Origin: Eutreptiella sp. 'Long Island Sound 2002'
Taxonomy: Eukaryota; Euglenozoa; Euglenophyceae; Eutreptiales; Eutreptiaceae
Length of the DNA stretch: 64,000 bases
Assembly: GCA_964036045.1 (NCBI GenBank)
Contig: OZ038385.1
Location: forward strand, 36,240,063-36,304,062
Direction: 5' to 3'
Shown here: in pieces, positions 21,435 through 31,951 of the stretch
How the letters are laid out: the number at the start of each line of letters is the position of its first letter
How positions within the stretch are numbered: the stretch's first letter is position 1
Program-made: the position numbers and the translations under genes
Notes under the pieces: generated by a model
Database searches by the model: none
Told to the model about the DNA's origin: nothing
What the model saw: only the letters and a program-made list of their open reading frames with translations

Positions 21435-22703
21435 CTAGGGTAGTTTGGGTGATCCAAATCTAGGGGCATTTGGAGGGGTTTGCTTGGGGGTTCTTTAACA
21501 CCAAAGTGTGGGAGTCCATGGTTGAGATGAGCAAAAAAGTGTGAAAAGGGGCGGAAATGGGTGAAAAGGGGTGAAAATAAAAAAATGCCATATCCCCAAT
21601 GTGGAAGAAGCATCAGAACCTACGCTAGGGGCAACAATGATGCTCCTAGTATCACAAAGTATGGGTCTCCAGTACTGCTAGATGCCCAAATAATTGCACT
21701 GCGCCAGCACTGCGCTTAAGGCGCCCCCACCAGCCGGCAAACACACAGGAGAAGCTTATTATCCAACCTTCTTAGTAAATTTGCAAAACAGCAAGTGACG
21801 GTTCCCTCCCAAACCCGCTTACTATGCAAGGGCGCTTACTATGCAAAGGGCTTTGGGCTTTGGGCTGTCCTTCCCGGTCCCCGATCAACACGTTCAATGC
21901 TCACAATTGTTCTCACCAACTTTGGTGTACCCTCCTCTGTGTGCCATGGTATGCCCATGGGTTTGTCCTGTCCATTTGCGGGGTGTGCAACACGTGTTGC
22001 TGCACCTATATGTCATGGTCTGTATTGGCTACCGGCAGGTGTGTGGTTTTGGATTTGGGCTGAAGGCTTTCTCAGACAGACCCCCTATCAGCATAGCCGC
22101 CCATGCTGAATCGCTTGCTGATCCATTCAGAGTTTGCGGAACTGCTATTTTGAATCCTTGGCCCAGTGCTGCAACAAGGCTCTGACCAACTTCAGTGGAT
22201 AATCGGGGCAGTGGAGGGTGCAGTGGTCCAAAAGCACATGCTATCTGTCGTCGTACTGCTGCCGTGACACTGCAAGCGGCATGCCTAGAAGCCTGGATGG
22301 AATTCCACTCACATGTCCCAACCATTGGCCATGAAACCTTGACATCATGACATGTGCATTGCATATTATAGAACATCCATATTATTGGGGCTTCAATGAG
22401 CAACTTGCTACACTGCCAAAGGCCTTCTAGAGGGGCAGTGTCTACTGGCAAGAAACGGAAATTTCGGTCAAAACCATCTGTACTGTGCATACACTATGCA
22501 ACCGTCACCCCAGGGTACTTGGGAAGGTGGCTATGGGAGCTGTGCTTAGGGCAGAGGGAATTTTCCTCACCACTGGATGTCTTGGAGAAACAAACGGACA
22601 ATAAGGCCGAGCTCAAAGCAGCCATTTCAGAAGTAGTCAAACTCACATACACAACAATCATTTTCAGAGATTCCAAGTATGTGCTTGATGGAGTTCAGGG
22701 GAA

Positions 22704-24095
22704 CGTTTGCCCGGTGCGCGCCCAGCGCGCTACTTTTCTATTAACTATCCCGACTTCAGCCCCAGATTTACCCTCTCATGAAGAAGCCCCCCAAGTGGAC
22801 CAGGTTGCACTGCATACCTTCCCTACAAAGCACGTTGCATAATAAGGCAATAGCTGTAAATTCAACAACTCCAAATTTTTTTGACTCACTCCAGAAGGGC
22901 AAAGAGTACTCAAGACTATGCTTGGGAAAGTGGGCGACTCCAACATATGATACAGTGGATCCCCGCAACGCGGGGCACATGGCAAAGACCCAGAGTTCAC
23001 ATGCGTATACTATAGGGCTCTCTATTGCGGTAGGCAGACCGCCATGCCATAAGGCTGTAAATTCAATAACTCCAAATGTCATTTGTATTGTACTTAACAA
23101 ACAACATTGGTCCCACAAGTGTGGGTTTCAATACATTCAGCACAATAGTGCTCTTCACACTCATCATAAACTTTGATGGTGGAACGCTTCTGACAACACA
23201 ACACACACACTTCTGCCTCATCCTCTGCCTCATCTTGCACGGTGGCCGAGTTGCTTTCGTCAGTCCAAACATGAGGCGGTGCATGCCCCCATGGTCCATA
23301 GGGGGGGGGGGGGGGTGACTCACCTGCATGCGAATGCAAAATTGCGTAAAATGCAACAAAATACGGACTAATTGGCACAACTCATTTGGGCCGCCACGCC
23401 AAATGTTCCTAACCAAGCCCCAATGCCACAAGCGAGCAAACAACTGCTCAACTGCTCAATGCGTGCCCAAAACCACCCGTGCACGTCATTGTAACATTGT
23501 TGGTGGGCTGTCAAAGTGCCATTCTTTCTTCCAATGAATGGCACAATGACATGAATCCGGCCTTTGTAAGCACCATCATGGCCCCCAACTTCGAAATCAA
23601 AGAAATCACCTTGGGTACGAGAAGGTCCGTACCCATCCCAACTTAAAACATCCGCTAACGTCCCGGGGGCCAAGGGGCAAATCCATATAATGTTGCCCAA
23701 CCTTGCATTCTCGGGGGTCCCCATCAAAGGGGACAAAAATCAGAAGTGGCTGCCTCACCCCTACCTTCTCGGGGGCCCAAAAGGAGGGCGGAAGTGCTAC
23801 GTAACCCCTGCATTCTCGGGGGTCCCCAACAAAGGGGACAAAATCAGAAGTGGCTGCCTCACCCCTGCCTTCTCTCCTGCGTTCTCGGGGGTCCCCAAAC
23901 AAGGGGACAAAATCAGAAGTCAAAACCTACGCTAGGGGCAACAATGATGCCCCTAGTATCTCAAAGTATGGGTATCTAGTACAGCCACACCTCCAAATAG
24001 TTGCACACCGCGCCCTTAGTGCACCCCCCCCCCCCCTAAAAGGTCACCGGCACGGGTCAAAAAAGATGCCTGGCGTGCTACCCTCGGCGCTACCC
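22704..24095 (-). mobile_element. DDE transposon copy 1 inserted in an RNase H gene
   Basis: The left end starts CGTTTGCCCGGTGCGCGCCC; the right end finishes with a block (CACGGGTCAAAAAAGATGCC, then CTACCC). TCAGGGGAA lies on both sides (22695-22703, 24096-24104), and joining across it restores the RNase H reading VQGKAFEW. Inside are a 193-bp insertion, the minus-strand transposase fragment, three copies of the 85-bp-family core and the tail. A 9-bp duplication is unlike the 3-bp one typical of PIF/Harbinger elements. Confidence 0.7.
23094..23736 (-). pseudogene. DDE_Tnp_4-type transposase fragment with Cys/His tail, copy 1
   Basis: Read across frameshifts: GNIIWICPLAPGTLAD (start of the DDE core), FFDFEVGGHDGAYKGR (second Asp region), FIGRKNGTLTAHQQCYND, then ARIEQL (third acidic residue) and HWGLVRNIWRGG. 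It closes with a tail CVLCCQKRST, DECEEHYCAECIETHTCG ending in a stop. The arrangement fits DDE superfamily endonucleases of the Harbinger/IS5 type. The Cys-rich tail, likely zinc-binding, is an addition to that core. It is a 3' fragment only, broken by at least two frameshifts and a poly-C tract. Confidence 0.65.
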
Positions 24096-24544
24096 TCAGG
24101 GGAAAGCATTTGAATGGCGTTGAAAAAGAGTGGTGCACGGAAACAGTGCTGGTTCCTCACTACCACCTCTGGGATGCCTTACTCTTGGTCATCAATTCAG
24201 CACAAAACTTGATCCTCTGGGCCTGGTTGCCCTCTCACGAGGGCATACCTTGCAAAGAGTGGGCAAAGGAGCTAGCAGAGCAGGGGAAGCCAACCCATTG
24301 CTAATGTTTCTTTCCCCTCCGGCGCCCACATCTCCAAAGGGGCAGAGTGACGCCAATCACCGCTACCTAGGGTGCTGTTTTCTACGCGACCGATTTTTAG
24401 TATGCTTGTTCAGATCCTGAAAATGAATGTCATACACCTATGCCAACGATCCTCTCTGTTTGGGCACACCTCGCCCACTTGTGACACTTTCTTCATGTCC
24501 AGTTTGGAGACCAGTGGCCTCAGCCTTGAAAAATCTGCAAGCGC

Positions 24545-24690
24545 TCGTTGGCCAGCAGGATTTCAATCAGGATTCAGCCAGGCTTCAACCAGGCTTCAGG
24601 TGGGTTTCAGCCAGGTTTCAGCTGGAAGTTCTGGTGCTTTTAGCTGGTATTCGGCGAGGTTTCAGCCAGGTTTGAGCCGGGTGTGAGGCC
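24545..24690 (+). repeat. Degenerate 11-13 bp tandem repeat (TTTCAGCCAGG)
   Basis: About ten imperfect copies of TTTCAGCCAGG, encoding FSQ/FQ repeats in one frame. No gene evidence around it. Confidence 0.7.
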
Positions 24691-25237
24691 GGCTGACACA
24701 AGGACGAAATTGAACCAGGTTTCAGCAGCTGAGTGGCAGTCATCGGACACCATTGTTATGCGCAAATTCATGGGACAGAAAGAGCGCGATTGCACGACAT
24801 AAACACAAACACTGTGCCAAAGACGCTGTAACAGAAATGCATGCATGTCTTTGCTTATATTCACACGAGCAGCGACGAAGAATACCCACGCCACTGGCTC
24901 TTTCCGGGACTTTCTTGACCTACATCATTTGACCTTGAGTTCGTCAACACTCTTGGCAGATGGTTGGGCCGTTGAGCCAGTGAAACTGACAACCCACAGG
25001 GAATACAAATGGAAAACAAGACAGCAAGCTGTCCTGCCAAGCAAAAATACCAAGCAGGTAACAACAGCAGTCATATACCACGCAAACTGGGGCTGCCCTG
25101 AGTGCTTTCTCGGTGGTCACCAAGAGTATGGTACTCAGACCTTGCAGCATTGCACCAAGGTCCCATGGGGGCATTTTCAGTTCTGGACCCCAACACCTGC
25201 AGTGCAAGTGGGTTGTCCCGGGGGGGGGGGGGGGGGG

Positions 25238-25846
25238 TTCTATTGCCTTCGGCAGTGCACCTCGAAGAGAGGTTGACAGTCAGCCAATCAGTCCCTTAGC
25301 CAGGTCAGCAGTCAGTCAGACAGAAACACACAGTTTGGGTTTTTTGTCAGTGGCAGACGCGGCCCCAAGCAGTGGGGAGATCTTTCGCCTCACACCCAGC
25401 AGTGGCCGAATGGTAGTGCAGCTGACCGCAGACCTTTTGGTCGGCGGTTCCAACCCCGGCCGGGTGAATATGGCGCCGCTGCCGCCGCCAACAGTCGACC
25501 CACCAGGATTCGAACCGCCGACCGAAAACTTTGCGTCGGCTGCGTTACCATTCAACCGGCGGTGGTGTGATAGCACAAAGCTTCCCCACTGCTTGGAGCC
25601 TGCTGAGCGAAAACTTTTGACCCCCCCCCCCCCCCCACAAAAAAGTGATATCCAGTTTCAGGGGATAGAGGCCTCAGAATCAAAAAATCCATTGGGGGAT
25701 GGTCTTATTGGGCAAAACAATGATTTTACAAGGGGTTGGACATCCAATATCATGCCTTGGGGTATGCTACGTGAATGACCCCAAAAAGGGGGGTATACGA
25801 CGCCCGCGCCTGCGCTTGATCTAACAACCTGTCTTCGAGGTGATTT
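25238..25846. mobile_element. TIR element with paired tRNA-like sequences, copy A
   Basis: The inverted ends are CACCTCGAAGAGAGGTTG at 25258 and its complement at 25825-25842. Inside, 25399-25460 is tRNA-like (AGTGGCCGAATGGTAGTGC as A-box region, CGGCGGTTCCAACCCC as B-box). 25501-25575 carries a second tRNA-like sequence on the other strand (GATTCGAACCGCCGACC reversed). Then follow poly-C and a conserved 3' half (GATATCCAGTTTCAGGGGAT, CATTGGGGGATGG, TTACAAGGGGTTGGACATC). Non-autonomous; no open frame is shared by the copies. Confidence 0.8.
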
Positions 25847-25909
25847 CTGGTGGCCAAGAGGTTGTAGACTTGTAGGTTGTAGACAGTCTTGGAATCTGCA
25901 GAATTGGCT

Positions 25910-25912
<3 letters not shown>

Positions 25913-25959
<47 letters not shown>

Positions 25960-25970
25960 AGGGAGAGAGA
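25913..25970 (+). repeat. GA microsatellite
   Basis: About twenty GA units passing into GGGA units. Confidence 0.95.
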
Positions 25971-26685
25971 GTGCATTTGTTCATGGAGCACAGGCCTTGG
26001 GCTTGAAGGCAAGAGCTGCAAAGCTGAAACAAAGTCAAGAAGAGTATCTCATCCCTGGACATCTCATGAGCAGTAAAATCAGGCACTCTGAAATAGGGAG
26101 GGCCAGTGCTTGCAGGAGGAGTTGGGGTGGGGAGTTTGGAAAGAGCAATGGTCAGTTCTGATCGACGGAATGCCCCCCGCCATCGGCACTTTCAGCCATT
26201 AGTCCAATAGATGGTGAGAGTGTTTCCGAGCCATATTTTCCTATCTACAGTGGGCACTGCCCCGATTCTATCTATACAACAGATCGACAATCCAAGGGCT
26301 GTCCATGCTCAAAATGGGGAGTCTGGGCCGCAAGCAGGTCACAAAGCGCTCCACACATGCACGTCTGGTATGCATATGCAGCAATGTCCGGCAGTTCCAC
26401 TGAGATCATCGCTATGATACAATCACGTGTGCTACAGAACAAATGCTCTCCACATTTATTGGCCTGTATTTTGTCAACACCCGGGTGTCTTCATCTTACA
26501 GCACAGGTTGGGCGCCCTCAGGCTCTTGTCCTTGCCCCGTTCACCTTGCTTGCACTGGCACTCCTTGGCCGAGTGAGGGGGGTCAGACCATCACCGTGGG
26601 GGAAGGTTGAGGAATAGTTTTGGGTTCCGGGGGAGAAGGGACTTGATGTATATTTCTAATTAGATGTTGTGACTGGGGGGGAATG
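25971..26685. other. Unassigned sequence
   Basis: Non-repetitive, mixed composition. Short frames only; no gene or known repeat recognised. Confidence 0.5.
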
Positions 26686-26896
26686 TTTGCCCGGTGCGCG
26701 CCCGGCGCGCTACTTTTCTATTAACTATCCCGACTTCAGCCCCAGATTTACCCTCTCATAGAGAAGCCCCAAAGTAGACGACGTTGCACTGCACACCTTC
26801 CCTGCAAAGCACGTTGCATAAGAAAGCAATAGCTGTGAATTCAACAACTCCAAATGTCATTTGTATTGTACTTAACAAACAACATTGGTCCCTTAA

Positions 26897-29135
26897 GCGC
26901 AGGGGTGTCCTTAACGGAAAAAAAAAAGTTGTTCCAGAACTTGGTAATTTCAAAAGAGCCCGCGGACAGTACATGTCTTCACCCCAGTGTTCCCAATTGT
27001 TCAACCATGAGTCCCTAGCCCCAAATTTGTATAAGCACACAACCATATGATCCTGGCCCCACATGTGTTGCATGATAGCATCAGAACCCTACCTCACACC
27101 CTGCACAATTCAACATGAACAAGAGCAATGCTTTTTCTAATCAAATCCAGTGATGCAGCGTTCGACCACCCGAATGTTCCATCGCCGATGGCACAGCTGA
27201 TAACAAACTCCCTACAGCTGGTACAACCTCTGGAAGTGCACCCTGACACGCTCCATAAGCTCACCCTTCCCCCCGCTCACACTCAAACCATGCTTCCTAG
27301 AAATGGCCTTAAACTCAACTTAGTCCACGCATTGCAACCTCCCCCTCTCCATTGCCTTCAACACCGCCTCATCCACATCATACCGAAACACCAACTGTGC
27401 GGCAGGGTTAGAAGAGGTGGAGGGGACAGCTGAGGGGTTACGAAGGTCAGAAGAGCAGCTGGTTACGTCACCCCTGCCATATCGGGGATCCCCACCGCTT
27501 CAGAGCGGGGGGCAAAATCAGAAGTGGCCCACTTCTGGGCAAGGTGGCTACATCACCCCTGCCGTCTCGGGGATCCCCAGCGCTTCACAGCGGGGGGCAA
27601 AATCAGAAGTGGCCCACTTGTGGGCAAGGTGGCTACGTCACCCCTGCCATCTTGGGGATCCCCACCGCTTCAGAGCGGGGGGCAAAATCAGAAGTGGCCC
27701 ACTTGTGGGCAAGGTGGCTACGTCACCCCTGCCGTCTCGGGGATCCCCACCGCTGCAGAGCGGGGGGGGGAAATCAGAAATGGCCCACTTGTGGGCAAAG
27801 TGGCTATGTCACCCCTGCCGTCTCGGGGATCCCCACCGCTTCAGAGCGGGGGGGGAAATCAGAAGTGGCCCACTTGTGGGCAAGGTGGCTACGTCACCCC
27901 TGCCGTCTCGAGGTTCCCCACCGCTGCAGAGCGGGGGGCAAAATCAGAAGTGGCCCACTTGTGGGCAAGGTGGCTACGTCACCCCTGCCGTCTCGGGGAT
28001 CCCCACCGCTGCAGAGCGGGGGGGGGAAATCAGAAGTGGCCCACTTGTGGGCAAGGTGGCTACTTCACCCCTGCCGTCTCGGGGATCCCCACCGCTGCAG
28101 AGCGGGGGGGGAAATCAGAAATGGCCCACTTGTGGGTAAAGTGGCTATGTCACCCCTGCCGTCTCGGGGATCCCCACCGCTGCAGAGCGGGGGGCAAAAT
28201 CAGAAGTGGCCCACATGTGGGCAAGGTGGCTACATCACCCCTGCCGTCTCGGGGATCCCCACAGCTGCAGAGCGGGGGGCAAAATCAGAAGTGGCCCACT
28301 TCTGGGCAAGGTGGCTACGTCACCCCTGCCATCTTGGGGATCCCCACCGCTTCAGAGCGGGGGGCAAAATCAGAAGTGGCCCACTTGTGGGCAAGGTGGC
28401 TACATCACCCCTGCCGTCTCGGGGATCCCCAGCGCTTCACAGCGGGGGGCAAAATCAAAAGTGGCCCCCTTGTGGGCAAAGTGGCTACGTTACCCCTACC
28501 GTCTCGGGGATCCCCACCGCTTCGGAGCGGGGGCAAAATAATAAGTGGCCCACTTGTGGGCAAGGTGGCTACGTTACCCCTGCCGTCTCGGGGATCCCCA
28601 CCGCTGCAGAGCGGGGGGGGCAAAATCAGAAGTGGCCCACTTGTGGGCAAGGTGGCTACGTCACCCCTGCCATCACGGGGATCCCCACCGCTGCAGAGCG
28701 GGGGGCAAAATCAGAAGTGGCCCACTTGTGGGCAAAGTGGCTATGTCACCCCTGCCATCTCGGGCATCCCCACCGCTGCAGAGCGGGGGGGGTGAAATCA
28801 GAAGTGGCCCACTTGTGGGCAAGGTGGCTACGTCACCCCTGCCGTCTCGGGGATCCCCACCGCTTCACAGCGGGGGGCAAAATCAGAAGTGGCCCACTTG
28901 TGGGCAAAGTGGCTACGCCACCCCTGCCGTCTCGGGGATCCCCACCACTTTAGAGCGGGGGGCAAAATCAGAAGTGGTGCCCAAAACAGGGCGGAATTGC
29001 TGCGTAACTCCTGCGATCCCCAAAAAGGAGGGAAAGACATGGTCCACGTTGGGCCGGGGCAAAAAGGCCTCTAGGGGCTGTCCTTAAGGGCTGTCCTTAA
29101 CAAAAAAAAATCTCGTCCCTTAAGGACGCCCCTGC
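26897..29135. mobile_element. 2.24-kb element with TTAA target duplication and 85-bp array
   Basis: TTAA at 26893-26896 and 29136-29139 flanks inverted ends GCGCAGGGGTGTCCTTAA and, reversed, GCAGGGGCGTCCTTAA. Copy 1 of the surrounding transposon is uninterrupted at this point (GGTCCCACAAGTGTGGG). TTAA duplication and inverted ends are the hallmark of piggyBac-type elements. No transposase is encoded inside, so it would be non-autonomous. Its interior is an unassigned 0.55-kb segment plus the 85-bp array. Confidence 0.65.
27445..28975 (+). repeat. 85-bp minisatellite, about 18 copies
   Basis: The unit runs GTGGCTACGTCACCCCTGCC, GTCTCGGGGATCCCCACCGC, TGCAGAGCGGGGGGCAAAAT, CAGAAGTGGCCCACTTGTGG, GCAAG. 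Copies are spaced 84-86 bp, the variation being the length of the G run. Neighbours are above 90% alike. Because the unit has no stop codon in any plus frame, open frames of 240, 423 and 469 codons run through it in different phases. These are not treated as genes. Confidence 0.95.
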
Positions 29136-29875
29136 TTAAGTGTGGGTGTCAATACATTCTGTACAATAGTGCTCCTTACGCTCATCACAAATTGCGACGG
29201 TGGAGCGCTTCTGGCAACACAACACACACATCTGCAGTGGCGGCCCAGTTGCTTTGCAGTCCAAACATGAGGCGGGACATGCCCCCATGGTCCGTAGGGG
29301 GGTTGACGGACTTGCCTCCGAATGCAAAATTGTGTAAAATGCAACAAAATACAAACTGACTAGTGCAACTCATTAGAGACGCCACGCCAAATGTTCCTGA
29401 CCAAACCTAATGCCACAACCGAGCAAACAGCTGCTCAATGCGTGCCCTATACCACCTGTGCACGTCATTGTCGAAGCTGCAATAGTTCTGCAATAGTTCT
29501 GCAGCAGTACGAGTCAATCTTGGTATCTAAGTACACTCTCAGAACATACCATCGCTTCTTCCCCTGTCAAGGACAGGGGTCAAGGTTGACAAAGAAGGAG
29601 GAGCAACTTATATTCCTACCTATACCACCGGTGCATGTCATTGTAACATTGTTGGCGGGCTGTCAAAGTGCCATTCTTTCTTCCAATGAATGGCACAATG
29701 ACATGAATCCGGCCTTTGTAAGCACCATCATGGCCCCCAACTTCGAAATCAAAGAAATCACCTCCGGTACGAGAAGGTCCATGCCCATCACAAGTCAAAA
29801 CATCTGCTAATGTCCCGGGGGCCAAGGGGCAAATCCATATAATGTTGCCCAACATATCAACGGTAACAGTCACCT
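29136..29875 (-). pseudogene. DDE_Tnp_4-type transposase fragment, copy 2
   Basis: Reads TVTVDMLGNIIWICPLAPG (includes the first Asp region, lost from copy 1), FFDFEVGGHDGAYKGR and GRKNGTLTARQQCYND. It is then interrupted by about 175 bp flanked by a duplicated 24-bp stretch, and resumes with the Cys-rich tail (CVLCCQKRST, ECIDTHT). It ends at the TTAA boundary of the nested element. Confidence 0.6.
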
Positions 29876-30186
29876 TGTAAACATGCGATGCATACTAAGG
29901 ATTCCACACGTCGGCACTCCATATCCCGCCTATGGAACTGATGGGCATGGAGTCTGTGAAATGCGCCATAAAGAATGGAAAATGGAGACAATGGAGACAG
30001 ACACGCTGAATGTATCACCCTATGACCAGCTCATCGTGCCCGTTTCAAAGTGCACATGCACGCATTTCAGGAACTACACAATGAAACACAACACAACGCA
30101 AAGCAACGCAAAGCAAAAGCGGAACGAAGATTGTCCCGGTTTCCTCAATAGCACCGGAAGGTTGAACGACCGCATGAAAACTAGAG

Positions 30187-30572
30187 TTTTGCGTCTCCAC
30201 CCTCCTCCCCGCAAGTCCAAAGCTGCAGTCACTGCTCTCACTGAAACCGAACTGTCTCCGGTCAGTCCATGTACACCTCTACCCATGCGAGGGTAATAGC
30301 CACACCGGGCCGAAATGCCGCAGCGACGGCGGCTCAAAGTAAACACGGGGTCTCGCGGGTGGGTGGGTGGGCACAAGGCCCTGACCCGCGGGTGGGTGGG
30401 TGAGCCAATAAATATAAACAGACCTGAACCGGAATGCAAAACATATCTTTTTGACAAAACATGGGTTTTGCGTCTCCACCCTCCTCCCTGCAAGTCCACA
30501 ACTGCAGTCACTGCTCTCATTGAAACCGAACTGACTCCGGTCAATCCATGTACAGCTCTACCCATGCAACCT
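30187..30572 (+). repeat. 105-bp direct repeat pair
   Basis: GTTTTGCGTCTCCACCCTCC through CTCTACCCATGC occurs at 30187-30292 and 30467-30572, about 90% alike. Between them are GGTGGGTGGGTG runs and a module (GACCTGAACCGGAATGCAAA) that recurs at 35965. Confidence 0.85.
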
Positions 30573-30663
30573 TCATACCGTTACACGCAGTACACTGGTT
30601 GTTGTAACCAGCAGTCATACAAACATGGTAGATGAATATATCATGGCTTGAGGTCTGTCCTGC

Positions 30664-31115
30664 CTAGCTCTTATAGGATGTGGTGCCCATATCAGAGCAT
30701 GGTGCCCATTGCAACGTCCGCAGCACCTGGCTGCAATCGCGTGCCTCAATCACGGCCCGAAGGCCGCTGGACCACTTAAAAATTCTGGAAATGGAGTCTG
30801 CTGGATTCCACTTGGAGGGGACACATGTTAGCTGCAGCGCCATGCCGCTCCACCTTAGTGTCTGCTGGATCCTGCGCACCACCATGGCCCTGCCTGTGTG
30901 ATGTATCTTCGAACGCCTGTTCAATACCGCCCAGACTGTCGACGCCCAAGTTCAGCTCCTTCATGCCTCAGTATGCTGCCATTTTGACCGCCTTCTCGAC
31001 ACCCAGCAGTTCCGCCGCCTGCTAGTTCCATACCGTCGGTGGTGCCTCCCACAGTCTGGCTCCGGCATCGTCCGCCCATGTATGTTGACTTCCATTCCGC
31101 CGCGTCTACGTACAT
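30664..31115 (-). pseudogene. RNase H domain of the YR retroelement
   Basis: MYVDAAEWKSTYMGG opens with the first catalytic Asp. GMKELNLGVDSLGGIEQAF gives the DS strand in another frame, and RRIQQTLRWSGMALQLTCVP then SKWNPADSISR the closing NPAD motif typical of retroelement RNase H. Two frameshifts separate the parts. Confidence 0.7.
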
Positions 31116-31129
31116 GTGGACCTCCTCGC

Positions 31130-31927
31130 CTACGAGTCAGCTGCTCGCCACCCACGGCCCAATCGTCGTGGCAATCTTGTGGCAATCGCCTCCCCCAGCG
31201 CTTTCAGGACCTTGGACGGCATGTACTTGGCGTTTTGCGGCCCCCACATCATCCAAACTAACGGGCCGCTGGTATGCGGGCTTGTTTCGCGAGACAGTCG
31301 GTCCGCCCACACCAGCTTACCCAGCAGTTGTCTGAGTGTCTTCTGGCAGTAATCCAGGTAATCCAGGGTCGCCAGCTTGATCCACATGTTCACCATGCCT
31401 GCCCCATACCCCCGAGGATTGCATGCTCCAGTCTTGTCCGTCCAGCGTCTTACCGATCCAGTCAATGACTGTCGCCGGCTCCAGCTGTGATTTCGGGCTG
31501 CAGAGCCAGCCATCTTGCTCCAACAGTTTCCAGAGCCTCCAACCTGCTTCTCTGACGCGGTCCCTGTCAAACCCGTACACCAAGATATCATCCACATACT
31601 GCACAGGCCTTATGTCCGGCATGTCAAATTTCGCCAACGTCTTCGCCAAAAGCTCTGTCGCGATCACCAGGCTGTGTGTCCATCCGAAAGGCAAGCTGTG
31701 GAAGTCCCAGACCTCGTCCATCAATCCATTCTAAGAGCGCTTCTCTCCTCCTCTGGCACCCAACACGACCAGAACATGTTGGCCACGTCCAGCTTGCACA
31801 ACCACATGGTTCGCGAGTTGCGTGCCGCCTCCCGTAATGTGTCACCCAGGTTCTCGAGGGTGGGCAGCCTGGTGCGCTGTCCCGGAGCTGCGCATCTGGC
31901 GTTGAGGGGCACCATGTTTATAATCAT
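31130..31927 (-). pseudogene. Reverse transcriptase of the YR retroelement
   Basis: Palm motif A is seen in RTMWLCKLDVANMFW, the B region in WDFHSLPFGWTHSLVIATEL, and the catalytic YVDD box in RPVQYVDDILVYGFDRDRV. The thumb follows (LATLDYLDYCQKTLRQLLGK, LVWADRLSRETSPHTSG). Three frames are needed, so at least two frameshifts have occurred. The YVDD context matches RT of DIRS/Ty3-related elements rather than LINEs. Confidence 0.8.
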
Positions 31928-31951
31928 CGCCCCCTTGGAGGCCGACTTGTA

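Larger units (their letters stand above)
22480..24304 (+). pseudogene. RNase H domain gene split by a transposon
   Basis: The first part (to 22703) reads LEKQTDNKAELKAAISEVV then FRDSKYVLDGVQG, the classic RNase H segment with the second catalytic Glu (AEL) and third Asp (DSKYV). The second part (from 24105) reads HLWDALLLVINS and WAWLPSHEGIPCKEWAKELA, the closing His region, with GNE-AD altered to CKEWAK. Between them is a 1.39-kb element flanked by TCAGGGGAA. Small frame breaks next to the second part also suggest decay. It may be a cellular RNase H1 or a retroelement domain. Confidence 0.7.
26686..29880 (-). mobile_element. DDE transposon copy 2, interrupted by a TTAA element
   Basis: 26686-26892 matches the left end of copy 1 (TTTGCCCGGTGCGCGCCC, AACTATCCCGACTTCAGCC, CAAACAACATTGGTCCC). 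The match resumes at 29140 (GTGTGGGTGTCAATACATTC) and runs through the transposase. Between lies a 2.24-kb insert bounded by TTAA. The right end of the host element is not recognisable after 29.88 kb. Confidence 0.7.

Noticed and set aside
25399-25460. Working tRNA genes
   Set aside because: A- and B-boxes are present, but stems do not pair in a cloverleaf and the same sequence recurs inside four repeat copies. Treated as tRNA-derived repeat.
27524-28953. Open frames of 423 and 469 codons on the plus strand
   Set aside because: They are translations of the 85-bp tandem repeat. The same array is open in other phases too, and nothing resembles a protein domain.
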